Source: an uncultured cyanobacterium (lineage in GTDB: Bacteria; Cyanobacteriota; Cyanobacteriia; PCC-6307; Cyanobiaceae). From it: a stretch of DNA of 64,000 bases. The stretch lies in the NCBI GenBank assembly GCA_903823115.1, contig CAIJRN010000011.1:1-64000 (forward strand), written 5' to 3'. How positions within the stretch are numbered: the stretch's first letter is position 1; each line of letters begins with the position of its first letter. Below, piece by piece: positions 34,720 to 43,199 of this stretch. Made by a program: the position numbers and the translations under genes. The notes under the pieces are model-generated. The model was not told where the DNA came from and did no database searches. It was given only the letters and a program-made list of their open reading frames with translations.

Positions 34720-35670
34720 TCAGAGGAACTCCGGACGCAGCTGCTGGGCCTCTGTCAGGGAGGCCTGCAGATCAGCCCAGGATTCGCCGGCCACCAGGCC
34801 CTCGAGCTCGGCCAGAGCCTGGCGGTACTGGGCCAGGGCCGCCAGCAACGGCTCCCGATTGCCCCGCGCCATCAGGGTGCCGAGCTCCGGGTTGCCGCCA
34901 CCGACCCGGGTGGTGTCGGCAAAGCCACTGGAGGCGAGGCTGCGCACCAGCTCGGACAGCGTTGACACCCCGGGATCCAGGGCCGCATCAGCCCGCTCGC
35001 CAGCTCCCACAGCGCCAGGACTGACAGGGCCAGGACTGACAGCAGTGGCGCCGCGATCGGCGGCCTGCAACAAAGCCGCACTGACCAACACCGGCAGATG
35101 GGAGATCAGGGCCACCGCCCGATCGTGGTCGGCGGCGCCACAGGTGAGCCAGCGGGCACCCACGGCCTCGGCCAGCTCCGCCACCGCCGCCAGCGCCACC
35201 GGGTCCGTGCCCTCCCCGGGGGTTGCCACCCAGGGCCTGCCTTGAAACAGTCCGGCGATGCCAGCCTCCACCCCGGCCTGGGCCGTGCCCGCCATCGGGT
35301 GGGAGGCCACGAAACGACGGCCCCCCGCCGGTCCCAGCAGCCGGGTCCAGGTCTGAAGCACCGGCAGCTTCACCGAGCCGACGTCGGTGATCACCGCTCC
35401 CGGCGGCAGCGAAGCCAGCAACGGCAAGGGCGGATCCAGCAGCTGATCCAACGGCAGGGCCAGCACCACCAGGCCGCAATCGCGCAGCAGCTCAGGGTCG
35501 GTGGACACCGCGCTGGCCAGGCCCCGCTGCAGGGCCCGTTCAGCCGTGGCCTGGCGGCGCACCAGGGCCCGCACCGTCGCGCCCCTGGCGAGCAGATCGA
35601 GGCCGAGGGAGCCGCCGATCAAGCCCAGGCCCACGATCCCTACCGGATGGCGCTGCCAGAGAGCTGTCAT
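34720..35670 (-). CDS. tyrA: Prephenate/arogenate dehydrogenase
   Basis: The 316-residue NAD(P)-dependent enzyme of tyrosine synthesis begins VGIVGLGLIGGSLGLDLLAR, then LDQLLDPPLP, ITDVGSVKLPVLQ near residue 110 and ASHPMAGTAQAGVEAG near 135, followed by the C-terminal helical domain with HDRAVALISHLPVLVSAALL. It is single-domain, without a fused chorismate mutase or ACT domain; cyanobacterial members usually use arogenate and NADP. The ATG at 35670 is preferred; the longer track ORF overlaps the divergent DinG-like gene. A Gly/Pro/Ala insertion (AVSPGPVSPGAVGAGERADA) looks like a lineage-specific loop. Confidence 0.93.
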   Translation of the reverse strand: MTALWQRHPVGIVGLGLIGGSLGLDLLARGATVRALVRRQATAERALQRGLASAVSTDPELLRDCGLVVLALPLDQLLDPPLPLLASLPPGAVITDVGSVKLPVLQTWTRLLGPAGGRRFVASHPMAGTAQAGVEAGIAGLFQGRPWVATPGEGTDPVALAAVAELAEAVGARWLTCGAADHDRAVALISHLPVLVSAALLQAADRGATAVSPGPVSPGAVGAGERADAALDPGVSTLSELVRSLASSGFADTTRVGGGNPELGTLMARGNREPLLAALAQYRQALAELEGLVAGESWADLQASLTEAQQLRPEFL

Positions 35671-35713
35671 CGTCGCTTCAGAGTCACTGCGGCCAGCTTC
35701 GTACGATCCGCCG

Positions 35714-37171
35714 ATGTTGGAAGCCAGCGCCCATCGGCAGCTCAAGGCTCTCCTGCTGGGGGAGGGAGCTGAACGCTGGCCGCACCATCTCACCTTGAGT
35801 CGTCTGGTCGCCCGCAGTCTGCGCCGCCAGGACCACACGCTGGTGCGGCTGCTGCCTGGCACCGACCCGAGCTGGTGGATCGGCCTGCTGGTGCCCATGG
35901 CCCTGGCCGAGACCTCCCTGGCCCTGGTGGTCAGCGACACCCTGCGCCAACGCCTGCTGCAGGTGGAATGGCCCCGGCTGCAGGCGGTGGGCCTGTCCCT
36001 GCCCTGCTGGCAGGGAGCCTCGCCAGCACCTGAGGGTCAACTGTGGCTGCTGAGCCATCGGGAACTGCTGGAGGCCTGGAGGAATGGCTGCCTGGGGGAA
36101 CGCCAGCTGGTGATTCCGGAGGCCGAAAAACTGGAGGGGCATCTGCGTCAGACCCTTGGCATCCGCCTCGATCCCCAGGACTGGGATCGGCTGCGGCGCT
36201 CCCATCCAGCCGCCGAAGCCAGCCTGCTGGCCCTGCACCAACGCCTGAGCCAGCGGATCTTCAGCCATCCGAGCCATGGACGTCAGCCGGTGGCGCTGGC
36301 CCCGGACGATGAAGCGCCCCTGCGCCAGCTGCTGGCGCTGCTGGCGCCCCTGCCGGACCCCTGGGGCGCCTGGCTGGCCGCGAAGGGAGAGGGCTGGTGC
36401 AGCTGGGCTCGGGTGGATCCGGAACTGCTGCAATGGCAGGGGCATCGTCAGCCGTTGGCGCCGTTGCGGGAACTGAAGGGACTTCTCAGCGGCCGCGGCG
36501 CCATCCTGGTGGGGGAACTGGCCGGATCGGCCCAGGGTCAGGGTCCGCCGGCCAGTGCGCTGGCCCTGGGACTGAATCCTGTGGTGACAGTCGATCTGGG
36601 CGATCCTCCCCTCTCCGACCCCCTGCCCCTGTATGCCCCCCTGCGCCAGCCCCTGCCCAACAGCCCCCAGTTCGCCGACCACCTTCTCGATCACTGCCGC
36701 CGGCTGATCCTGGGCCAGGCTGGCCTGACGATCGTGTTGCTGGATGACACCGGCCTGCGGCGACAGCTCACCAGTGGCCTGGCGGCCGAATTCGGCAGCC
36801 GCGTGGTCCAGGAATGCACCGCCCCGGAGAGCAACGGCGTCATCTGCTGCCGCTGGAGCTGGTGGCTGGAACACCAGGGCCGGCTACCCCACCCCAGCCA
36901 GCTGATCGTGGCGCTGCTGCCGATCGCCAGCCTGGAGGATCCCCTGACAGCCGCCCAGGTCAGTGAGCTGCGCCGACAGGGACGGGACTGGTTCCGGGAG
37001 CTGCTGCTGCCGGACGCGCTCAACCGGCTGCAGCGGGGCCTGGCCAGCCTGCGACGCCAGGGAGGCCGGCTGGCGGTGCTCGATGGCCGCCTGCGGGCCC
37101 GCAGCTGGGGGCGCCAGGTGTTCAGCGCCCTGGAGCCCTGGGTGCAACTGAACCGGCTGCTGCCCAACTGA
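35714..37171 (+). CDS. DinG/XPD-like helicase paralogue with degenerate ATPase motifs
   Basis: The 485-residue protein has the architecture of a DinG-type helicase but its motor motifs look dead. Where Walker A should be, it reads VRLLPGTDPSWWIGLLVPMA, without GKT/S. Where DEAH should be, it reads LVIPEAEKLEGHL (PEAE). The C-terminal end keeps the DinG form LLPDALNRLQRGLASLRRQG followed by GRLAVLDGRLRARSWGRQVF. No iron-sulfur cysteine cluster is seen. It may bind DNA or act as a structural subunit. It starts 43 bases from the divergent tyrA. The DinG assignment rests on pattern reading and needs a profile search to be sure. Confidence 0.6.
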   Translation: MLEASAHRQLKALLLGEGAERWPHHLTLSRLVARSLRRQDHTLVRLLPGTDPSWWIGLLVPMALAETSLALVVSDTLRQRLLQVEWPRLQAVGLSLPCWQGASPAPEGQLWLLSHRELLEAWRNGCLGERQLVIPEAEKLEGHLRQTLGIRLDPQDWDRLRRSHPAAEASLLALHQRLSQRIFSHPSHGRQPVALAPDDEAPLRQLLALLAPLPDPWGAWLAAKGEGWCSWARVDPELLQWQGHRQPLAPLRELKGLLSGRGAILVGELAGSAQGQGPPASALALGLNPVVTVDLGDPPLSDPLPLYAPLRQPLPNSPQFADHLLDHCRRLILGQAGLTIVLLDDTGLRRQLTSGLAAEFGSRVVQECTAPESNGVICCRWSWWLEHQGRLPHPSQLIVALLPIASLEDPLTAAQVSELRRQGRDWFRELLLPDALNRLQRGLASLRRQGGRLAVLDGRLRARSWGRQVFSALEPWVQLNRLLPN

Positions 37172-37284
37172 TCACTGCCGCTGCTCCGTCGGCGCCAGCC
37201 AGATGGAACCGCAAACCAACGCGCCGGCGCCGGGGCAGGGAACCAGCGGCGCCTAGCCTGATCTCAGTTGCCAGACTCACCCCC

Positions 37285-37527
37285 ATGGGGGAAGCCAAGC
37301 GCCGCGCCATCCAGGGCCTGCCACCACGCCAGAAGAAGGTCGACAAACCCATCGACACCTCGCCAAGGATCGTGTCCTGGCTGCCCTTCAGCCGCAATCA
37401 AGCGGATCGCTTCGTGGCGCTCAGCACCCGCGGTGCCTGGATCGGCATCGGTGCCCTGGTGCTGTTCTGGGTCACGGTCCGCTTCATTGGACCCGCTGCG
37501 GGCTGGTGGAACCTGGCCGACGGCTGA
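37285..37527 (+). CDS. DUF2839-family small membrane protein
   Basis: The 80-residue product begins MGEAKRRAIQGLPPRQKK, the typical start of the cyanobacterial DUF2839 family, and has one or two membrane spans near the C terminus (GAWIGIGALVLFWVTVRFIG). Its function is unknown. It is monocistronic and follows the DinG-like gene by 113 bases. Confidence 0.85.
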   Translation: MGEAKRRAIQGLPPRQKKVDKPIDTSPRIVSWLPFSRNQADRFVALSTRGAWIGIGALVLFWVTVRFIGPAAGWWNLADG

Positions 37528-38147
37528 GGCGGCATCACCCCCCCCCCTGCCCAGGCCTCTGAAGCCCTGGCCCACTTCGGAATGCCGGCCTCGACGGCAA
37601 GCCAAAAGGTCAGGAGCCGCCGGCTCGATCTGCCTCAGAGCTGTGCCATGCCGTCCGCTGGATCTGCAGCAGGGCTGCGATTCAGCGGACTGGACCCCAC
37701 GGTGCGCGGCCAGGGATGGTTCGTGACCAACCATTGGCTTGAGGCCAGGGATTGATTGGCGACCAACCGCTGAGTGGCGGCGGACCAGCGGTTTGCGGCC
37801 AGCCGATGACATTGCGGCCAGCCGATCGATTGCCACGAGCCAGAGCTTCTCTCGATGAACCATCCAGCTCCGCGACGACCGCTGGAGCGCTGCGTCGCTT
37901 GTTCAGCGCGGCCGATCAAGGGCAGAGCACCCCGATGAGACTGGGCCTGCGAAGTCAGCCGGGTCAGCCAGAAGCTGCTTGGGCGAGCCCCTGGATCTGA
38001 AGCCGAGCTCCCAGGCTCCCAACCCGACCCACGGGCTCACGGCGGAGCCAGCCAGGCGAAACGTGGATCCGCTGACCGAAGCCCGCAGCGCTCCGCAAAT
38101 CAAAAGAAAACCTTAGGATTGGCCTCGATGTCCTTCACGGGCCCCCG
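37528..38147. other. Long intergenic region with short imperfect repeats
   Basis: About 620 bases without a convincing gene lie between the DUF2839 and DUF1815 genes. The interval 37705-37826 is repetitive: GCGGCCAGCCGAT occurs at 37795 and 37814, and on the minus strand a 36-base unit encodes LAAN/LVAN/LVTN at 12-residue steps. The ORF 37635..37919 on the minus strand reads only this repeat and has no domain. AAAAGAAAACC just before 38120 may belong to the DUF1815 promoter. Confidence 0.5.
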
Positions 38148-38537
38148 ATGTTTCCCCGATTGGCCGAGCAATACCGGGCCCTGGTGCGCGACCTGGTGAT
38201 GAGCCTGCAGGCCCTGGCCAGCTGTCTCCAGAAGCGCGGCCATGTCGCCACTTGCTACGTCTGCGGCGACGGCAGCGACGGTCAGGGGGCTTCTTTTGTC
38301 GCCGAGCTTGGGGATAACCACATGGTGCGCTTCCTGGTGTCGGACTTCGGCATCAGCTGGATCGAATCCCGCGACGGCCACGAGCTCGTCAAGCTGGAGG
38401 GTGCCGAGGCGATCCAGGAACTGCATCGGGTCGCCGCGATCCTGCAATCCACGGCGGCTGCGCCGAAGTCAGCGGTCCGAACCACAAGCGATGCCGCCGC
38501 AGCCGCCCCGCTCGGCTCGATCCCGGAAGCGGCCTGA
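38148..38537 (+). CDS. DUF1815-family protein
   Basis: The 129-residue protein matches the cyanobacterial DUF1815 family: MFPRLAEQYRALVRDLVMSLQAL, then GHVATCYVCGDGSDGQGASF, then LGDNHMVRFLVSDFGISWIE and HELVKLEGAEAIQEL. The last 30 residues are an Ala/Ser-rich tail beyond the usual length. Function is unknown; the protein is soluble and shows no catalytic motif. It is followed by a region converging with recA. Confidence 0.88.
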   Translation: MFPRLAEQYRALVRDLVMSLQALASCLQKRGHVATCYVCGDGSDGQGASFVAELGDNHMVRFLVSDFGISWIESRDGHELVKLEGAEAIQELHRVAAILQSTAAAPKSAVRTTSDAAAAAPLGSIPEAA

Positions 38538-38877
38538 GCTGGCCGAGAGGCTGTCCCGTCGGGAGCGTCTGGTTCTCCCAGCCGTCCCGGTGAAAACCTC
38601 ACGTTGCCTTCGCGGCGAGGGCTGATGGATCGGAAACTCTCCGAGCGAGGCACCGGTGGGTGCGGAGCCAGAACCGATCAAGGACTGGAGGGCGCGGATC
38701 GATCCCATCGCAGGCATCAGGCCTCCGGATCGATCCCATCGATCGATGGCTCAGAGGCCCGCAGCCATCCCGGCGAAGCCATGAACTGGCGCCCGGGGCC
38801 GTGGCGATCGTGCCAACAACCAGCAGGGCTTGGCTGGTTGTAGAGACTTGAGCCACCACGGCGATCGACTGAGTCGC
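38538..38877. other. Convergent intergenic region downstream of recA, with a 16-base repeat
   Basis: About 340 bases lie between DUF1815 and the 3' end of recA. CGGATCGATCCCATCG occurs at 38695 and 38726, and a palindrome CCATCGATCGATGG lies at 38736-38749. No terminator with a T-run and no gene is recognised. Confidence 0.45.
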
Positions 38878-40101
38878 TCAGCTGGCCACCGGCACCGTGG
38901 TGCTCAGCTCCCCCTCCTCCGCATCCCCATCCGCCGTATCCGGGGCCGCGGTCGTGGCCGCCAGCTTGGCGGCAGCGGCCAGGGGCTTCATCGAATTGGC
39001 CGTGACCTCCGAGCCCTCGGTGAGCTTGCGACGGGTGAGCTGCTCAATCACATCCTTCGGGCCGGGGTTCTGCTCCAGCCAGACGATCGTGTTGTCACGA
39101 CCCTGGCCGATGTTGTCGCCGTCATAGCTGTACCAGGCACCCTTGCGGCAGACCACACCCGTCTCCTCGGCGAGATCGAGCAGGCAACCCAGGGTGCTGA
39201 TGCCGCGGCCGAAGAGGATATCGAACTCGGCGATCCGGAACGGCGGTGCCACCTTGTTCTTGGCCACTTTCACCTTGGCGCGGATGCCGTATTCCTCCGT
39301 GCCGCGCTTGAGGGTCTGGATGCGGCGGATGTCGAGCCGCACCGAGGCATAGAACTTGAGAGCATTGCCGCCGGTGGTGGTTTCCGGGTTGCCGTAGGTG
39401 ACGCCGATCTTCTGGCGCAGCTGGTTGAGGAAGATGACGGTGCAACCGGACTTGCCGATGTTGCCGGTGATCTTGCGCATCGCCTGGCTCATCAGTCGCG
39501 CCTGGCTACCCACCGCCAGATCCCCCATCTCGCCTTCGATCTCGGCCCGGGGCGTCAGTGCCGCCACCGAGTCGACCACGACGATGTCGACGGCGCCGGA
39601 GCGCACCAGCTGATCGACGATCTCCAGTCCCATCTCACCGGTGTCCGGCTGGGAGACCAGCAGATTTTCGATGTCGACCCCCAGGGCGGCGGCATAGACC
39701 GGATCGAGGGCGTGCTCCGCATCGACGAAGGCGGCCACACCGCCCCGCTTCTGAACCTCGGCAATGGCATGCAGGGTGAGGGTGGTCTTACCGGAACTCT
39801 CCGGGCCGTAGACCTCCACCACCCGGCCCTTGGGATAGCCGCCACCGAGGGCCAGATCGAGGGTGAGCGCCCCGGTGGAAATGGTTTCGACCCGCATGCG
39901 GGAGGCGTCGCCGAGACGCACGATCGAGCCCTTGCCGAAGTTCCGCTCGATCTGGTTCAGCACCAGACCCAGGGCCTTGTCGCGCTCGGCCATGGCCTTG
40001 GCATCAGCCGCGGATGCCGCCTTGGAGGCTGAGGACGGGGTGGTCAGGGAACCGGAAGCGCCGGATGCGGCCTTGGATTCGGCCTTGGATTCGGCAGGCA
40101 T
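38878..40101 (-). CDS. recA: Recombinase RecA
   Basis: The 407-residue recombinase polymerises on single-stranded DNA, drives strand exchange and triggers LexA cleavage. After a Ser/Ala/Lys-rich N-terminal extension of about 35 residues comes the core: [23 protein letters not shown], Walker [21 protein letters not shown] near residue 85, [20 protein letters not shown] near 160, and [20 protein letters not shown]. The C terminus is acidic. A LexA-box-like palindrome lies about 210 bases upstream. Confidence 0.98.
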   Translation of the reverse strand: MPAESKAESKAASGASGSLTTPSSASKAASAADAKAMAERDKALGLVLNQIERNFGKGSIVRLGDASRMRVETISTGALTLDLALGGGYPKGRVVEVYGPESSGKTTLTLHAIAEVQKRGGVAAFVDAEHALDPVYAAALGVDIENLLVSQPDTGEMGLEIVDQLVRSGAVDIVVVDSVAALTPRAEIEGEMGDLAVGSQARLMSQAMRKITGNIGKSGCTVIFLNQLRQKIGVTYGNPETTTGGNALKFYASVRLDIRRIQTLKRGTEEYGIRAKVKVAKNKVAPPFRIAEFDILFGRGISTLGCLLDLAEETGVVCRKGAWYSYDGDNIGQGRDNTIVWLEQNPGPKDVIEQLTRRKLTEGSEVTANSMKPLAAAAKLAATTAAPDTADGDAEEGELSTTVPVAS

Positions 40102-40312
40102 GGAGGGGATGTGCGATGGAACAGGCCGCAGGGCAGGAGCTGGAGGCCGGGGTTGGGCGCCGGGGCAGGAGCCGGGATTGGAGACCGACCCTGAAGGCGG
40201 ATCCGGAGACCAGGATCGGGGAGCGGACCGCTACCGGAACCAGGCCGGCGGCCATCCTGCGACCTCTGGAGAACCAGTGCCACCGGCGACGGCCGGCGTA
40301 CCAATTGCGTGT

Positions 40313-40326
40313 AGTACGGGCGTACT
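40313..40326 (-). promoter_or_regulatory. LexA (SOS) box-like palindrome upstream of recA
   Basis: AGTACGGGCGTACT is a perfect inverted repeat (AGTAC, 4 bases, GTACT) and fits the cyanobacterial LexA consensus RGTACNNNDGTWCB at all but one position. It lies between recA and the end of the HAD gene. A 5' leader of about 200 bases would separate it from the recA start. Confidence 0.55.
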
Positions 40327-40334
40327 CTAACGGG

Positions 40335-41102
40335 TCAGGGCCAGCGCGCCAGGGGGGCCTGGAAGCTTTCCGGCTCCAGCCACTGAATCCCGGCCCCCTC
40401 CAGGCCCTGGCGATCGCCGGGAGCCAGGTAGCCCCAGGACACCAGATAACAGCGCACCGCCTCCAGCCCTGGGGTGGCTCGCACCAGCTCCAGGGTCGGA
40501 CGGCGGTCCTCGATGAACCAGAGCGGCCGCTGGTTCACCTGCAGCAACTGCCGCAACACCTCCGGCTTGCAGCCCTGCTCATGGCCGAACAGGGCTGCCG
40601 GAGTCAGGCCGGAGGCAGCCAGCAAGGCGGCGGCGAAGGCACCTCCCTTGGTGGTGAGCACCGCCCAGGAGGCCCCTTCCTGCCCCAGGGCAGAGAGCCG
40701 CTCGGGCACGCCGGGGAAGAAGCGATGCAGGGCCAGCCAGCGCTCCCGGTCGCTGGCAATGGCCTCGCTGCGCACCGCCTCCAGGGCCACCTGCAGCTGC
40801 TGGGGGCTCCAGCCCCAACGCTCCAGAGCCGACTTGACAGCGCCGTCGTAGTCGGCCAGAAGAGCGGCCAGATGGCCGTCGGCCATGCCCAACTCGGCCG
40901 CCATCAGCACCATCTCCCAACCGTGATGGATCACAGGGCGCAACTGCGCAAAACCGGCAGGGGCCTCCTCGGGCAACACCAACCCGGGCGCCAGCGACAG
41001 GGCCGCTCGACGGGCCGACCACCAGTACTCGCGCATGCCATCGACCAGCACGCCATCGAAATCGAAGACGAGCAGCGGGGCCGAAGGCGAGGCAGAAACC
41101 AT
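40335..41102 (-). CDS. HAD-superfamily hydrolase
   Basis: The 255-residue protein has the four HAD motifs: LLVFDFDGVLVDGMREYWW at the N terminus (nucleophile Asp and second Asp), ASWAVLTTKGGAFAAALLAA near residue 155 (motif II), a Lys in GCKPEVLRQLL (motif III), and PLWFIEDRRPTLELV near 205 (motif IV). It is likely a small-molecule phosphatase; the substrate is unknown. The ATG at 41102 is chosen because the track's first codon is TTG. It lies just downstream of tRNA-Gln and upstream of the recA control region, same strand. Confidence 0.88.
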   Translation of the reverse strand: MVSASPSAPLLVFDFDGVLVDGMREYWWSARRAALSLAPGLVLPEEAPAGFAQLRPVIHHGWEMVLMAAELGMADGHLAALLADYDGAVKSALERWGWSPQQLQVALEAVRSEAIASDRERWLALHRFFPGVPERLSALGQEGASWAVLTTKGGAFAAALLAASGLTPAALFGHEQGCKPEVLRQLLQVNQRPLWFIEDRRPTLELVRATPGLEAVRCYLVSWGYLAPGDRQGLEGAGIQWLEPESFQAPLARWP

Positions 41103-41144
41103 CAGCTCATGCAACCGGGCAAAGACGGCAGAAAAGCCTGAAAA

Positions 41145-41216
41145 CTGGGTCGCTAGGATTCGAACCTAGGAATGGCGGGACCAAAACCCGCTGCCTTACC
41201 GCTTGGCGACGACCCA
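41145..41216 (-). tRNA. trnQ: tRNA-Gln (UUG)
   Basis: The reverse complement gives a 72-base tRNA: acceptor TGGGTCG/CGACCCA with the U-A first pair usual for tRNA-Gln, anticodon loop TTTTGGT (anticodon UUG), T-loop GTTCGAATC, and discriminator G. CCA is not encoded. In cyanobacteria this tRNA is first charged with Glu and then amidated. Confidence 0.95.
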
Positions 41217-41357
41217 TTGGTTGGTCCGGTACGGAACCGGATGACTCCGGCTGAAGGGACCAGGGTTGGTTCGGTCAGGAAACCGATGGGCTCCGGTCAA
41301 AGCCGGTGCCTAGCTAGTTACCCACAGCGCCCGGTCCTTCGTCAACCGGGCTGGCGC

Positions 41358-43079
41358 TCAAAGGGGAAACACGCGCAGCCGCTGCTGGGCTCCCCGCCCG
41401 AAGACGGCACAGCGCAGCCGGTAGTGACGGACCAGATCCTCCTGCATGCGCCGGACCCGATCACTGCGGGGCAGCAGCTCGACGGGGCGGCCCTGGGGGA
41501 GCACCACCTGCTCCACGGCCAGACGGCACTCCTCCAGGGCGGCGTGGGCATCGTCGAGCCGCGGGGGGGCCTGATCAGCAGCGTCCGGCAGGAGCGGCTC
41601 CCGGCGGCGCTCCAGCAGCCGCTGAATGGCCCGCTGCAGCTGGTGCAGGCTGTCCGACTTGATCACCAGAATCGGCAGGTTCAGCGCCTGGGCCCGCCGG
41701 CGCAGCTCCGGATCGCGCCCCAACTCACCGCGCAGGCTGAGCACGGCGTCGGCCTGCTCGGGATCGGCCACCACTTCGGCCGGCAGGCCGCTGCTGCGCA
41801 CCGCCTCCAGCAACAGCTGGGGCGACAGACCGACCGCGCAGAGACGCAACGGAGGGGACGCCGCCAACGGCGCGGGGGGCTCCGCTGGGGAGGGCAGCTG
41901 ATCGGCGGACGGGGAGGCGAAGGGATCGGGCAGGGGCACGGCGGCCAGCGGCCTGGCGCCCCGCAGGCCCGAACCGACAATCGGCGTGACCGCCGGGCCG
42001 GCACCGGGGCGGCTGGGGGCCGGCGGCGAGAACGGAGCGGGCTGGCGCAGCAGCAGCTGGCCGTCGGAGCCGAGTTCGCGGATCTCCGGGCGGGAGACCT
42101 GGCCCCGCAACAACAGATCCACCGTGCCGGCCACCTCACGATGCACCAGCCAGCGATGGCGGCTGTGCATCTCCACCGCCATCGCGAACGTGGGCTCGGC
42201 GGCCCGCTCCAGAACCGTCTTCTGGGTGCGGCGGCGGCGCGCCTCCTCATCCCCGAGGGTCACCGATTGAATGCCGCCGACCAGGTCGCTGAGGGTGGGG
42301 TTCTTGATCAGGTTGGCGAGTTCGTTGCCATGGGCCGTGGCCACCAGCATCACGCCCCGCTCGGCGATGGTGCGGGCCGCCTGGGCCTCCAGCTCCGTGC
42401 CGATCTCATCAATGACGATCACCTCGGGCATGTGGTTTTCCACCGCCTCGATCATCACCTGATGCTGCAGTTCCGGCCGCGCCACCTGCATGCGGCGGGC
42501 GCGGCCGATGGCGGGATGGGGGATGTCGCCATCGCCGGCGATCTCGTTGCTGGTGTCGATCACCACCACGCGCCGCAGCAGGTCATCGGCCAGCACCCGG
42601 GCGATTTCGCGCAGGGCCGTGGTCTTGCCCACACCGGGCCGGCCCATCAACAGCAGCGAACTGCCGGAATCGAGCAGATCGCGCACCATCGCCACCGTGC
42701 CGAACACGGCCCGGCCCACCCGGCAGGTGAGCCCCACCACGTCGCCGGTGCGATTCCGGATGGCGCTGATGCGATGCAGGGTGCACTCGATGCCGGCCCG
42801 GTTGTCACCGCCGAAGGGCCCCAGCCGCTCCAGCACGTCGCGCAGATCGGCCCGCTCGATCGGCGCCTCGCCGAGGGCCACGGCCCGGCCGGGATAGCGG
42901 GCCTCGGGCACCCGACCCAGATCGAGCACCACCTCCAGCAGCTCCTCCCTGGCCTCAGCGCTGGCCAGCTGCTGCTGAACGTTGAACGGCAGCACCTGAA
43001 GCAGGCGATCGAGATCGTCGGTGATGCGCTGGGTCGGGGGGGAGGACAGGTCGACCAATGGCTGGGGTGGCGGGCTCAA
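41358..43079 (-). CDS. Ycf45-like AAA ATPase with R3H nucleic-acid-binding domain
   Basis: The 573-residue protein matches the cyanobacterial/plastid Ycf45 family. It has a SpoIIIAA-type ATPase: GSSLLLMGRPGVGKTTALRE near residue 140, VVVIDTSNEIAGDGDIPHPA, and EVIVIDEIGTELEAQAARTI near 220. A Pro-rich linker follows (350-420). The C-terminal R3H domain reads RVRRMQEDLVRHYRLRCAVF, GRGAQQRLRVFPL. It probably binds single-stranded nucleic acid; its task is unknown. It is the last gene before tRNA-Gln and follows ldpA on the same strand. Confidence 0.88.
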   Translation of the reverse strand: MSPPPQPLVDLSSPPTQRITDDLDRLLQVLPFNVQQQLASAEAREELLEVVLDLGRVPEARYPGRAVALGEAPIERADLRDVLERLGPFGGDNRAGIECTLHRISAIRNRTGDVVGLTCRVGRAVFGTVAMVRDLLDSGSSLLLMGRPGVGKTTALREIARVLADDLLRRVVVIDTSNEIAGDGDIPHPAIGRARRMQVARPELQHQVMIEAVENHMPEVIVIDEIGTELEAQAARTIAERGVMLVATAHGNELANLIKNPTLSDLVGGIQSVTLGDEEARRRRTQKTVLERAAEPTFAMAVEMHSRHRWLVHREVAGTVDLLLRGQVSRPEIRELGSDGQLLLRQPAPFSPPAPSRPGAGPAVTPIVGSGLRGARPLAAVPLPDPFASPSADQLPSPAEPPAPLAASPPLRLCAVGLSPQLLLEAVRSSGLPAEVVADPEQADAVLSLRGELGRDPELRRRAQALNLPILVIKSDSLHQLQRAIQRLLERRREPLLPDAADQAPPRLDDAHAALEECRLAVEQVVLPQGRPVELLPRSDRVRRMQEDLVRHYRLRCAVFGRGAQQRLRVFPL

Positions 43080-43199
43080 GGCGATCGCCGTCGTCGCCAG
43101 GCTCCGGTTCTAGCGTCAGCAAGCCGGCCGACGGTGGACACCGACCAGCCCGGCTGCCCAACCTCAGCCGCTCTCCCCTCCCCTCTGCGCCAGCCCCGT

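Noticed and set aside
37528-38147. CRISPR array
   Set aside because: The repeats are short, imperfect and not separated by uniform spacers, and no cas gene is present anywhere in the window.
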